A stretch of DNA of 64,000 nucleotides from contig NZ_JARQWW010000001.1 in NCBI RefSeq assembly GCF_029543125.1, positions 682,001-746,000 on the forward strand. Reading direction: 5' to 3'. Made by a program: the position numbers and the translations under genes. This DNA comes from Caulobacter segnis (GTDB lineage: Bacteria > Pseudomonadota > Alphaproteobacteria > Caulobacterales > Caulobacteraceae). Shown piece after piece: positions 50,249 through 59,843 of this stretch. Numbering within the stretch: position 1 is the first letter of the stretch; each line of letters starts with the position of its first letter. The notes under the pieces were generated by a model that ran no database searches, was not told where the DNA came from, and saw only the letters and a program-made list of their open reading frames with translations.

Positions 50249-53200
50249 ATGGCCCTGAACAACCTGCAGCCGTCACTCGTGCTTGGAACCTACTTCGTGC
50301 TGACCGGAGAGTATCCGGAGCGGATGGGTCAGGGCGAGACGGTGGAGCCCCTCGGGCACGGCGGCTACACCATCGGCTTCATCCGCACCACGGGTTTTGG
50401 CTGGGCGGAGGCGCTTCCGGCCGACGGCGTGCCCATGCCTGTCGCCCGGTACGTCAACGCCTACAGCGTCATCGGCGTCAACTTCGGCGGAAACGGCGTG
50501 CACGACTTCCGGCTGCCCAACCTCGCCGGCCGGATCTCCGCCGACGATGGCGCCAATCATTACGTTGGCGACACAGCGGGCGCGTCGGATGTTTATCTCA
50601 TCCGCCCGAACCTGCCCGCGTCGGTCGGCGGCTCCGCGGTCGCCGTGCAGAACGAGCAACCCGCCCTGACCGTCAAATGGCTCGTTCGCGTCGGCGTCGA
50701 CGAATACGGCCTGGCCGGCGAGCTTGCGCAGTTCGCCGGACCCTTCGCCCCCAACGGCTTTGTGGAGGCCAACGGACAGTCGCTCAGCAAGGCCGACTAT
50801 CCGGAACTCTACGCCAAGCTGGGCGATCGCTACGGCGCCGATGCGACCACCTTCAAGGTGCCCGACATGACCGGGCGCACCGCTATCGGGGTCGATCCGT
50901 CCAAGGGGCTTGAACTGGGCGAGACGATCGGTTCTGAAGCCTTCGTCATCACCACCGCCAATCTGCCGACTGTACGCGGCGGCCAGGGCGCGGCGATCGA
51001 CAATCATGCGCCCAGCATGGCGGTGAACTACTACATCGCCACCCAAGGCATCTTCCCCTCCCGCGACGTTCTGGACGACCAACAGATCTATGTCGGCGAA
51101 ATCCGCGCCTTCGCCGGCGCCCCGCCCGAGGCCGGCTGGCTGCCCCTGGATGGCCGAAGCGTCGGACTCGGGACCTATCAGGCGCTCTTTGCGCTTCTTG
51201 GGACCCGGTTCGGTGGAAACGGCACCACCGCCTTCAACCTTCCCGATCTTCGCGGCAGGGCGGTCGTCGGCTTCGGACAAGGTCAGGACGGACAGACCTA
51301 CAGCGTGGGCCAGCAGTTCGGCTCGCCGACCATCAACCTGCTTGAGTCCGATCTAGGCCTCTACCGCCCGGTGAACACCGCGCCAGGAGAGGTCACCCTC
51401 GACGCCGATGGCCAGGCGGCCTTCAGCGGCGCGCAGGCCCTCACCGTACGGGACATGGACACCGCCAACCTGACCGTCACCCTCACCGTGTCGAACGGCT
51501 CCCTTACGGATGGGACCAACACCGGCGCCGTCCTCACCCGGTCCGGACACCAGTCCGACCTCAACACCTGGCTCTCCACCCTCGTCTACACGCCGGCCGT
51601 CGGCGCCTTCGCCGGCGCCTCGCTGACCATCACCACCAGCGACGGCTCGGCCCAGGATGTGGACATGGTCGCCATCAAGGGCATCCCGAACGAAGCGCCG
51701 GTCATCGACGCCGGCCAAAGGTTCACCATCGGCGAGAACCAGACTTCGATCGGCGTCGTGAAGGCCAGCGACGCCGAGGACGACGCCATCACCTATGCTC
51801 TGGTCACCGGCCAGGGCGCCCAGGCCCACAACGCTCTGGTGACCATCAACCCAACCAGCGGAGCCTTGAGCTTCAAGTCTGCGCCCGACTTCGAGCGCGG
51901 CCCGGTCAATCTGACCATCAATATCATCGCCACCGACGCGGCCGGCCGGACAAGCGCGCCGCAGACGGTTTCGATCACGGTCACAGACGTCAACGAAGCG
52001 CCGGTGATCACCTCCCTGCGCGGCGGAACCTCGGCGACCACTTCCACCACCGAGAACACCACCGCCGTCGGCGTCATGACCGCCTCCGATCAGGACGCGG
52101 GCACGGCCTTGGCCTGGTCGATCGACGGCGGCGCCGACGCCGCAAGGTTCGTCATCGACGAGGCCACGGGCGCGCTCGCCTTCGTCGATGCTCCGGATTT
52201 CGAGACCCCGGCCAGCGCGGCGGGAACCAACGACTATGTGGTCCGCATCAAGGTGTCGGACGGACAGTTAAGCAGCCTGCAGACCATCACGGTCAAGGTG
52301 GCCGACGCCAACGACAACGCGCCGGTCCTGAGCGGCGCCGCCTCGGCGACAGTGTCCGAGAACATCGCCGCCTCCACGGTTCTCCGCACGATCACAGCCA
52401 CGGACGTCGACACCGTGGGCGGCCCCGTGGTCCTCACATTGGGCGGCGCCGATGCGAGCTTTTTCGAGCTCGACACCTCAGGGCGGCTTCGGTTCAAGGC
52501 CTCGCCCGACTTCGAAGCGCCGCGCGACGCCGACGCGGACAATGTCTACGCGCTCAGCATCACCGCCGGCGACGGGGCGGGTACGATTTCGCACGACTTC
52601 ACGATCACGGTGCAAGACGCCAACGACGCGCCGAGGGCCGTGACCCTGAGCAACCTGCCGCGGCTCGAGGAAGGGCAGCAGACGGACCGTATCCGCCTGG
52701 CCGACATCACCATCGACGACGACGATCTTGGCGATAATCAGATCATTATCGACGGGCCCCATGCGGCCCTGTTCGAGATCGTGGACGGCGCCCTGCATCT
52801 TCGCGCCGGGGTGGAGCTCGATTTTGAGACCACGCCCGCCGTACAGGCCCGCATTGTGGTCACCGACCCGACCCTGCCCGACGCCATATCGGTCGAGCGC
52901 ATCTTCACCCTGCATATAAACAACATCAACGAAGCGCCGCGCATCACCTCCAACGCGGCGGTGAGCATCAATGAGAACAACCAGTCGGTCGTCACGGTCG
53001 CGGGCTCCGATCCCGACGCCGGCACGACCCTGACCTACAGCATTGTCGGCGGCGACGACGCCGGCCTCTTCGAAATCAATTCCGCAACCGGCGTGCTGCG
53101 GTTCAGGGCCGCGCCCGATTTCGAGGTTCCGCAAAGCGCGGCCGGCGACAATTTCTACAGGGTGCAGGTCCAGGCGAGCGACGGCCTGCTCGCGGCGAGC

Positions 53201-54340
53201 CAGACGATCAGCGTCCAGGTGGTCGACGTCAATGACACCGACCCGAGGATTACTTCGGCGACGTCGGCGAGCGTGCGCGAAGGCGCCTCGCCCGCCACGG
53301 CGATCTACATTGCTACGGCGACCGATCCCGACACCACCGGCGAGACCATCCGGTTCAGCCTGGGCGGAGCGGATGCGGCCCACTTCACCATCGACGCCTC
53401 AGGCGAGGTGCGCTTCATCACCGCGCCAAGCTTCGCGGCGCCGGCCGACGCCGGCGGCGACAATATCTACGACTTGGTGCTCACCGCGTCCGACGGGCTC
53501 AACAGTGCGCACCAGGCTCTCACCATCCGGGTCACCGCACAGCCCCAGCCGGAACCTGAGCCCGACCCGGAACCGGAACCCCCGGCGCCGCAGCCGGGCA
53601 GTGAGCCCGACTTCGTCCAGACGATCGGCGGCGCTTTGGGGGCGGACCTGACCGGCGACAAGGCCCTCTCGCCGACCGTGATCCTGCCTGACGGACGCGT
53701 GGCGCCCAACCCGCTTTACGAGACCGCCCAGGCGGTGGCGGCTCTGCAGGCCCAGCTTCGCGCCGGCCTGATCAGCCCCCGGGCGGCCCTCGAACAGATC
53801 GTCCAGCTGTCGGCTCCCACGCTCGGCGTGGCCGCCGACGCCTACACCTTCTTCACCGGCTCTGCGCCGAGCGAAGCAGGCATGGCCTGGCTGATCGACA
53901 GCCCCGACAACCAAAACGACCTGACCGATCCCTACTACGCCGCCTTCAGCGTCGAGAACCGCTACATCAATTTCGCGGTCAATCTGGGCAAGAACGGCGA
54001 AGGCCGCGCCGCCTTCGAGGCCGACTATGGCCCGCTCAGCTTCGAGCAGGCCATCGACAAGGCCTATGACGCCATCATCGGCGAGGACGAAGCGCGCGAG
54101 GCGGGCGTCGACGTGGCTGCAGCCCATGCCTACATCGCCTCCCAGCAGGCCTACTTCATGGCCTTGGGCGGTGATGCGCTCGGCGCCAAGGCGGCCATGG
54201 TCGGCTACATCCTGGCGGCGGGCACGGTCGGCAAGGTGGGCCAATACTATGAAGCTCTTGAGGATCGCCTGGATGACCAGGTCGGCCTCGCGGGGATCGG
54301 CACATCCGGCGCCGGCGTCGACATAGGCTTCGCAGCATAG
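50249..54340 (+). CDS. Large surface protein: three tail-collar domains, cadherin-like repeats, RsaA-like C-terminus
   Basis: A 1363-residue protein starting at MALNNLQPSL, the usual opening of collar-domain proteins; ATG 50201 is an alternative. Residues about 40-105, 158-215 and 283-345 are three phage tail-collar domains (GGNGxxxFxLPxLxGR pattern). Residues about 480-1100 are five or six cadherin-like repeats, each with a xxENxxxxxxxxxASDxD start and an APDF-like middle. A Glu/Pro linker (PEPEPDPEPEPPAPQPG) leads to residues about 1150-1340, whose AYTFFTGSAPSEAGMAWLID and ENRYINFAVNLG parallel the N-terminal LPS-binding domain of Caulobacter RsaA. It is probably displayed on the cell surface by binding LPS. 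No signal peptide or T1SS genes are seen nearby. Confidence 0.88.
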   Translation: MALNNLQPSLVLGTYFVLTGEYPERMGQGETVEPLGHGGYTIGFIRTTGFGWAEALPADGVPMPVARYVNAYSVIGVNFGGNGVHDFRLPNLAGRISADDGANHYVGDTAGASDVYLIRPNLPASVGGSAVAVQNEQPALTVKWLVRVGVDEYGLAGELAQFAGPFAPNGFVEANGQSLSKADYPELYAKLGDRYGADATTFKVPDMTGRTAIGVDPSKGLELGETIGSEAFVITTANLPTVRGGQGAAIDNHAPSMAVNYYIATQGIFPSRDVLDDQQIYVGEIRAFAGAPPEAGWLPLDGRSVGLGTYQALFALLGTRFGGNGTTAFNLPDLRGRAVVGFGQGQDGQTYSVGQQFGSPTINLLESDLGLYRPVNTAPGEVTLDADGQAAFSGAQALTVRDMDTANLTVTLTVSNGSLTDGTNTGAVLTRSGHQSDLNTWLSTLVYTPAVGAFAGASLTITTSDGSAQDVDMVAIKGIPNEAPVIDAGQRFTIGENQTSIGVVKASDAEDDAITYALVTGQGAQAHNALVTINPTSGALSFKSAPDFERGPVNLTINIIATDAAGRTSAPQTVSITVTDVNEAPVITSLRGGTSATTSTTENTTAVGVMTASDQDAGTALAWSIDGGADAARFVIDEATGALAFVDAPDFETPASAAGTNDYVVRIKVSDGQLSSLQTITVKVADANDNAPVLSGAASATVSENIAASTVLRTITATDVDTVGGPVVLTLGGADASFFELDTSGRLRFKASPDFEAPRDADADNVYALSITAGDGAGTISHDFTITVQDANDAPRAVTLSNLPRLEEGQQTDRIRLADITIDDDDLGDNQIIIDGPHAALFEIVDGALHLRAGVELDFETTPAVQARIVVTDPTLPDAISVERIFTLHINNINEAPRITSNAAVSINENNQSVVTVAGSDPDAGTTLTYSIVGGDDAGLFEINSATGVLRFRAAPDFEVPQSAAGDNFYRVQVQASDGLLAASQTISVQVVDVNDTDPRITSATSASVREGASPATAIYIATATDPDTTGETIRFSLGGADAAHFTIDASGEVRFITAPSFAAPADAGGDNIYDLVLTASDGLNSAHQALTIRVTAQPQPEPEPDPEPEPPAPQPGSEPDFVQTIGGALGADLTGDKALSPTVILPDGRVAPNPLYETAQAVAALQAQLRAGLISPRAALEQIVQLSAPTLGVAADAYTFFTGSAPSEAGMAWLIDSPDNQNDLTDPYYAAFSVENRYINFAVNLGKNGEGRAAFEADYGPLSFEQAIDKAYDAIIGEDEAREAGVDVAAAHAYIASQQAYFMALGGDALGAKAAMVGYILAAGTVGKVGQYYEALEDRLDDQVGLAGIGTSGAGVDIGFAA

Positions 54341-54548
54341 CGGACCCACACAGGTGGGGGCGGCGCGTCTGGGCGTTGGCCGGCTCCCCTATACCGGTTT
54401 GTTGCTCCCAGGCGGCTTCACCGTGCTCGATTGCCCGGCCGCCGTCCGAGAGCCGCGGGAGAGCCCGCGAGATGAGAGCGATGGACGGCAGCCTCAGCAG
54501 AGGACACCTTAGCGCGAGGTAATACCTTTCGCTAAGGAGCGCGCGACC

Positions 54549-54827
54549 ATGGCGGCGGCAACTTCCATCAAGCTGGATGAGGGCCTTGAGAGGCGTGTGC
54601 AACACTTGGCCGACGCCCGCCGACGCAGCTCGCACTGGATCATGCGTGAAGCCATCGCGCAGTACGTCGATCGCGAAGAAAAGCGCGAAGCATTCAGACA
54701 GGACGCCATGCGGGCATGGGCCTCCTATCAGGAGACAGGCCTGCACCTGACGCTTGAAGAAGCCGACGCCTGGCTGGCGAAGCTGGAGAAGGGCGAGGAT
54801 GCGGAATCGCCCAAGTGCCACGTCTGA
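54549..54827 (+). CDS. ParD/CopG-type antitoxin with a deleted toxin partner
   Basis: A 92-residue protein from ATG 54549. The first 45 residues are a ribbon-helix-helix of the CopG/ParD kind (TSIKLDEGLERRVQHLADAR, then SHWIMREAIAQYV). The acidic C-terminal tail (LTLEEADAWLAKLEKGED) is the usual toxin-binding region. A ParE-like remnant begins 13 bp before its stop. The gene now stands without a functional toxin, which makes it either a relic or an anti-addiction antitoxin. Confidence 0.82.
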   Translation: MAAATSIKLDEGLERRVQHLADARRRSSHWIMREAIAQYVDREEKREAFRQDAMRAWASYQETGLHLTLEEADAWLAKLEKGEDAESPKCHV

Positions 54828-54984
54828 TCTGGACGCCGGCCGCGCTGGCTGATGTTCGGCGGCTGATTACCGGGAAAAGCTGATCGAGCTCGGGAACAGC
54901 GGATACGTCGTCTTCTATCGCTTCAGCGGCGAAAGGGTGGTGCTGCTGGCCGGCAGGCGTCAAAATGAGGCTGGCTATCCGTAA
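54815..54984 (+). pseudogene. ParE-type toxin gene with an internal deletion
   Basis: From GTG 54815 the sequence reads PRLIWTPAALADVRRL, the canonical beginning of a RelE/ParE toxin, and is then out of frame. About 40 codons further in the family alignment it resumes with DYREKLIELGNSGYVVFYRF, VVLLAGRRQNEAGY and a TAA at 54982-54984. The central part is missing, so the toxin is inactive. Overlap with the antitoxin gene shows the original operon order. Confidence 0.78.
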
Positions 54985-55107
54985 CCGGCGGCCTGGCCAT
55001 CCCGTTGAAGAAGAGCTCCGCCGGGCATTGCGTTTCGCAGCGCGAGCGAGCCGGCAAGCTACCGAGGCGCCTTGGCCCGGACGGCGCAGGGGCGATAGAA
55101 CCGCTCC

Positions 55108-56025
55108 ATGACCACCGCATCCACCTATCCCATCGGAACGCCCGGCCAGCCCTGGGGCGAGGCCGAACGCCAGCAATGGCGCGCTCGCCAGCCGCGTCTC
55201 AGGTCCTATTCCGAGGACGTCCTGCCGCGGATCGCGGCGCTCGCCGGGCGCTTCGAGCGCATCGCCTACGGGCGTCTCGACTATGCTGGCGAGACCTATG
55301 ACCTCTACGCCCTGAGCTCGACCGACTGGGACGCGGCCCTCCCGGCCGCCCTCATCACCGGTGGGGTCCACGGCTATGAGACCAGCGGCGTCATGGGGGC
55401 CTTGGAATTCCTGGAAAACCACGCCGGGCGCTATGCCGGTCGGGTCAACCTGCTTGTGGCGCCCTGCGTCAGCCCTTGGGCGTACGAGCGGATCAACCGC
55501 TGGAACTACGACGCCGTCGACCCCAACCGAAGCTTTCGTGCCGACAGCCCGTCCACGGAGGCGGCGAGCCTTCTGGCCCTGGTGCAGCCCAGGGCCGGGC
55601 AGTTTCGCCTGCACATCGACCTGCACGAGACCACTGACAGCGACGAGAGCGAGTTTCGACCCGCTCTGGCGGCGCGTGACGGCAAGCCGTTCGAGCCGGG
55701 CTTCATCCCGGACGGCTTCTATCTGGTCGCAGACACCGAAAACCCGCAGCTGGCCTTCCAGCAGGCCGTCATAGCGGCGGTCGCCGAGGTGACCCACATC
55801 GCCCCGCCGGACCCCGACGGCGATCTGATCGGCTGCCCGATCCTGAGCGATGGCGTCATCGCCTATCCGGTGCGGACCATCGACATGTGCCCGTCGATCA
55901 CGCCCGCGCCTTACGTCACCACCACCGAGGTCTATCCTGACAGCCCGCGGGCCACGCCCAAGCAATGCAACGACGCTCAGGTTGCGGCCGTGTGCGCCGC
56001 GCTCGACTACGTTCTTTCCAGGTAG
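55108..56025 (+). CDS. M14-family zinc carboxypeptidase-like protein
   Basis: A 305-residue protein. VHGYETSGVMGALEF near residue 90 supplies the HxxE zinc ligands, and IDLHETTD near residue 170 supplies the third His. NRWNYDAVDPNRSF is typical for M14 peptidases of the succinylglutamate-desuccinylase/aspartoacylase subgroup. There is no signal peptide, so it acts in the cytoplasm, possibly as a peptidoglycan-peptide or acyl-amino-acid hydrolase. It lies 185 bp upstream of crtY on the same strand, but a functional link to carotenoids is not evident. Confidence 0.85.
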   Translation: MTTASTYPIGTPGQPWGEAERQQWRARQPRLRSYSEDVLPRIAALAGRFERIAYGRLDYAGETYDLYALSSTDWDAALPAALITGGVHGYETSGVMGALEFLENHAGRYAGRVNLLVAPCVSPWAYERINRWNYDAVDPNRSFRADSPSTEAASLLALVQPRAGQFRLHIDLHETTDSDESEFRPALAARDGKPFEPGFIPDGFYLVADTENPQLAFQQAVIAAVAEVTHIAPPDPDGDLIGCPILSDGVIAYPVRTIDMCPSITPAPYVTTTEVYPDSPRATPKQCNDAQVAAVCAALDYVLSR

Positions 56026-56210
56026 GCGGGGGCGGGCTCCTGTCCAACGGCGGCAATGCCCGCGCTTCGGAGGCGGTGGAGCAGCGGGCGCAAAGCGCCG
56101 CCGAATATCGGGGGCGTTGTCGACCGGCCGACGGAGAGGAAGGCCGCGCATAAATCAAGCGGAACCATTCGGCCTCAGTCGCCTTCTTGTCCGATAGGGT
56201 GGAGGCGTGC

Positions 56211-57386
56211 ATGGACCGGCCTGACTTCGATGTGCTGCTGGCCGGCGCGGGACTGGCCAACGGGCTCATCGCCCTGGAGCTGTCCGACCGCTACCCGCAA
56301 CAGAAGATAGCGCTGGTCGATCCGACGGGCTTGCGAAGCGCCATCGACCACACCTGGTGCTTGTTCGAGACGGACGTGCCGTCGCATCACTGGCCGCGGC
56401 TTGAAGGTCTGCTCGAAGCCCGATGGAGCGGCTACCGCGTCGCGTTTCCCAACCGGTCCCGCCAGCTTGGAACGGGCTATGCCTGCATCACGGGCGATCG
56501 CCTCGCGGCGGCGCTGCGCGATCGACCGCGGATCGAGATCGTATCAAGGGCCGTCACCCGTATCGGCGCCGGCGCCGTCGACCTGGACGATGGCTCGCGA
56601 ATGGCCGCGCCCCTGATCATCGATGGCCGCGGCGCGCGCGCCTCGAAGCATCTGCGCATCGGCTTTCAAAAGTTTGTCGGGCTTGAAGTGCGGCTCAGGC
56701 GGCCGCACGGCCTGGACCATCCCATCGTGATGGACGCGACCGTCGCACAGAACGGCGACTACCGCTTCATCTACGTGCTGCCGCTGGGGCCGGACCGGCT
56801 CCTGGTCGAGGACACACGCTACGCCGATGGCCCGCAGCTTGAGATCCCGGCCATCGAGACCGCTGTGCTGCGCTATGCGCGGGCGCGCCGGTGGATGGTG
56901 GCCGATGTCCTGCGGCGAGAGGTCGGCGTCCTGCCTGTCGCGCTGGATGGCGATATCGATGCCTATCTGAAGCAGGCCGACAGCCCGGCCGCTGAAGTCG
57001 GGCTGCGGGGGGCGTTCTTCCATCCGACCACGGGCTACTCGCTGCCGGACGCCCTGGCGGTGGCGGACATCGTCGCCAGGGAGGCCACGGGCGGCACGGC
57101 GGCTGTCGCCAGGGCCTTGCAGGAACACGCCCGCCGCCTGTGGCGCGAGCGCGGCTTCTACCGCCTGCTGAACCGGATGCTTTTCAAGGCCGCGAAGGGC
57201 GACGAGCGCTACCGTGTGCTCGAGCGCTTCTACGGCCTGCCCCAGCCGCTCATCGAACGCTTCTACGCCGGCCGGTCAACCTTCGCCGACAAGGCGCGCG
57301 TCCTCAGCGGGCGCCCGCCCGTACCTTTGTGGCGCGCACTGAAAGCCGCGCCCCCCGCCTGGAGACACGCTCATGTCAGCGCCTAG
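56211..57386 (+). CDS. crtY: Lycopene beta-cyclase
   Basis: A 391-residue FAD-dependent cyclase that turns lycopene into beta-carotene. The N-terminal dinucleotide-binding motif is VLLAGAGLANGLIALEL, followed by DHTWCLFE, GTGYACITG, FQKFVGLE, YVLPLGPDRLLVEDTRY and FHPTTGYSLPDALAVAD, the ordered landmarks of CrtY. The ATG at 56211 has a strong ribosome-binding site (GGTGGAGG) and is preferred over the TTG at 56187. Its end overlaps the start of crtI by 14 bp. It opens the crtYIB operon. Confidence 0.92.
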   Translation: MDRPDFDVLLAGAGLANGLIALELSDRYPQQKIALVDPTGLRSAIDHTWCLFETDVPSHHWPRLEGLLEARWSGYRVAFPNRSRQLGTGYACITGDRLAAALRDRPRIEIVSRAVTRIGAGAVDLDDGSRMAAPLIIDGRGARASKHLRIGFQKFVGLEVRLRRPHGLDHPIVMDATVAQNGDYRFIYVLPLGPDRLLVEDTRYADGPQLEIPAIETAVLRYARARRWMVADVLRREVGVLPVALDGDIDAYLKQADSPAAEVGLRGAFFHPTTGYSLPDALAVADIVAREATGGTAAVARALQEHARRLWRERGFYRLLNRMLFKAAKGDERYRVLERFYGLPQPLIERFYAGRSTFADKARVLSGRPPVPLWRALKAAPPAWRHAHVSA

Positions 57387-58911
57387 CGCCATCGTCATCG
57401 GCTCCGGCTTCGGCGGCCTGGCCGCCGCCATCCGCCTTCAGTCCATGGGCATGCGCACCACGCTCTTAGAGGCGCGCGAGCGCCCGGGCGGCCGCGCCTA
57501 CGTCTATGAGCAGGATGGTTTCACCTTCGACGCCGGACCCACGGTGATCACCGACCCGTCCAGTCTGGAGGAGCTCTTCGCGCTCTCGGGGCGCAGGATG
57601 GCCGACTATGTAAGCATGCTGCCCGTCGAGCCCTTCTACCGCCTGCTTTGGGAGGACGGGGTGGTCTTCGACTACGTCAACGACCAAGCCGAGCTCGATC
57701 GTCAGATCCAGGCGCTCAACCCGCCGGACGTGGCCGGCTACCGGCGCTTCTTGGACTATTCGCGAAAGGTGTTCGAAGAAGGCTACCTGAAGCTGGGGCA
57801 CGTAGCCTTCCTGGACCCCGGCTCCATGCTCAAGGCCGCGCCCAAACTGATGCAGCTCCAGGCCTGGCGCAGCGTCTACGCGATGGTGGCGAAATTCGTG
57901 AAGGAGCCGCACCTTCGCCAGGCCCTCTCGTTCCACACCTTGCTGGTGGGTGGAAATCCGTTCGCGAGCTCTTCGATCTACGCCCTGATCCACGCCCTGG
58001 AGCGCAAATGGGGCGTGTGGTTTCCGCGCGGCGGCACCGGCGCCCTGGTCCAGGGGCTCGTACGCCTCTTTGAGGATCTCGGCGGCCAAATCCGGCTGGC
58101 CTGCCCCGTGTCGCAGATCACCGCCGCCGGCGATCGCGTGACGGGCGTGCGCCTGGCGTCAGGCGAAACGCTCCAGGCCGATCTGGTGGTCAGCAACGCC
58201 GACGTCATGCACACCTACGCGACGCTCCTCAAGGATCAGCCGCGAGGGCGCGCCATGGGCCGTCGGCTGTCGCGTCGACGGTTCTCCATGTCGCTGTTCG
58301 TGGTCTATTTCGGCCTCAGGCGCCGGCATGAACACCTGCGCCATCACACCATCCTTTTCGGACCCGAGTACAAGAGCCTGGTGGACGACATCTGCGCAGC
58401 CCGGCCCCTGCGCGAGGACTTCTCGATCTACCTTCACTCGCCGAGCGCCACTGACGACAGTCTCGCCCCGGAGGGCTGCGCGACCCACTACGCCCTCGTG
58501 CCGGTGCCCAATCTTCGCCAGCCCATCGACTGGTCGGTCGAAGGGCCGCGCTTCGCCGACAAGATCCTGGCCTCCATCGAGGTGCGGGCCATCCCGGGCC
58601 TGCGCGACGATCTGGCGACCCTGAAGATCTTCACGCCCGACGATTTCAGGAGTGAGCTGAACGCCCATCTGGGGGCGGCCTTCTCCCTCGAGCCGATCCT
58701 GAGCCAAAGCGCCTACTTCCGGGTCCACAACCGCGACGCGGTCCTTCGAAACCTCTATTTCGTGGGCGCCGGCGCCCATCCCGGCGCGGGCGTGCCCGGG
58801 GTTGTCGGCTCGGCCAAGGCCACCGCCGGCGTCATCACCGAGGACCTGCGAAAGCAGGGCGTTGATCTGAACCCCGGTGCCGGACTTGACCGGAGCCTGG
58901 ACGCGGCGTGA
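57373..58911 (+). CDS. crtI: Phytoene desaturase
   Basis: A 512-residue enzyme converting phytoene to lycopene by four desaturations with FAD. The N-terminal FAD motif is IVIGSGFGGLAAAIRLQ, with RERPGGRAYVYEQDGFTFDAGP after it. The C-terminal signature LYFVGAGAHPGAGVPGVVGSA is the bacterial CrtI type. The start overlaps crtY by 14 bp and the stop overlaps the crtB start (GTGA), so the three are translationally coupled. Confidence 0.94.
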   Translation: MSAPSAIVIGSGFGGLAAAIRLQSMGMRTTLLEARERPGGRAYVYEQDGFTFDAGPTVITDPSSLEELFALSGRRMADYVSMLPVEPFYRLLWEDGVVFDYVNDQAELDRQIQALNPPDVAGYRRFLDYSRKVFEEGYLKLGHVAFLDPGSMLKAAPKLMQLQAWRSVYAMVAKFVKEPHLRQALSFHTLLVGGNPFASSSIYALIHALERKWGVWFPRGGTGALVQGLVRLFEDLGGQIRLACPVSQITAAGDRVTGVRLASGETLQADLVVSNADVMHTYATLLKDQPRGRAMGRRLSRRRFSMSLFVVYFGLRRRHEHLRHHTILFGPEYKSLVDDICAARPLREDFSIYLHSPSATDDSLAPEGCATHYALVPVPNLRQPIDWSVEGPRFADKILASIEVRAIPGLRDDLATLKIFTPDDFRSELNAHLGAAFSLEPILSQSAYFRVHNRDAVLRNLYFVGAGAHPGAGVPGVVGSAKATAGVITEDLRKQGVDLNPGAGLDRSLDAA

Positions 58912-59843
58912 GCGACGCCGTCATCGAGCACGGCAAGTCGTCCATCGAGCAGGGCTCGACGAGCTTCGCCGCCGCCTCAAGACTCTTCGGCAAGACGCTT
59001 CGGGAAGACGTCTGGCGTCTCTATGCCTGGTGTCGTCACTGCGACGACGAGATCGACGGCCAGGACCATGGCGGCTTGTCGACGGCCCTGACCTCGCAGG
59101 AGCGCCACGCGCGGCTGGCGCGGCTGCGCAGCAAGACGGCGCAGGCCATGGCGGGCCATCCCATGGACGAGCCGTCCTTCGCGGCCTTCTCGCACGTCGC
59201 CCTCAAGCACCGCTTCGACCCGGCCTGGCCTGATGCATTGCTCGACGGCTTCGCCATGGACGTCGACGGCCACAGGTTCGCAAATCGGGCCGACACCTTG
59301 GGGTACTGCTGGGGCGTGGCCGGCGTAGTCGGGGTGATGATGGCCGCGATCATGGGCGCGCGTGATGAGGCGGTGCTGCGCCGCGCCCAGGATCTGGGGT
59401 TGGCGTTTCAGCTGACCAACATCTGCCGCGATGTGCGCGAGGATGCGTTGAACGGACGCGTGTACCTGCCGGCCGATGCGCTGGCGGCCGTCGGCGTGGC
59501 GTCCGATCCGGCGACGGTGTCGGATCCGGCCCATGCAGCGGCTGTGTTCAGGGTCGTCACCGACCAACTGGAACTGGCGGAGGACTACTACGACAGCGCT
59601 CGCATCGGACTTCGGGCCCTGCCGTTCCGCGGCGCCCTGGCGGTGGCCGCCGCACGCCGTATCTACCGGCGGATCGGCCGCGAAATCCTCAAGGCCGGTC
59701 CAGTCGCGCTTCAGACCCGTCGGCGGGTCGCCAGGCCCGTGATGGTCGGGCTGCTTTTGCTGGGCGGGATTGACGCGCTCTGGAGCCGACTGGAAAGGCT
59801 TGCGCCCGGCCCGCCCCGCGCCGCCCTCTGGTCACGTCTCTAG
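58908..59843 (+). CDS. crtB: Phytoene synthase
   Basis: A 311-residue enzyme joining two geranylgeranyl diphosphates into phytoene. The two aspartate-rich sites are CDDEIDG near residue 45 and LTNICRDVREDALNGRVYLP near residue 170. The start is GTG 58908, overlapping the crtI stop by four bases. The end overlaps the convergent crtZ gene by four bases, marking the end of the crtYIB unit. Confidence 0.93.
   Translation: MSDAVIEHGKSSIEQGSTSFAAASRLFGKTLREDVWRLYAWCRHCDDEIDGQDHGGLSTALTSQERHARLARLRSKTAQAMAGHPMDEPSFAAFSHVALKHRFDPAWPDALLDGFAMDVDGHRFANRADTLGYCWGVAGVVGVMMAAIMGARDEAVLRRAQDLGLAFQLTNICRDVREDALNGRVYLPADALAAVGVASDPATVSDPAHAAAVFRVVTDQLELAEDYYDSARIGLRALPFRGALAVAAARRIYRRIGREILKAGPVALQTRRRVARPVMVGLLLLGGIDALWSRLERLAPGPPRAALWSRL

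Noticed and set aside
54694..56151. 485-codon minus-strand frame over the M14 peptidase
   Set aside because: Covers a gene with clear zinc-peptidase motifs; translation is low-complexity.
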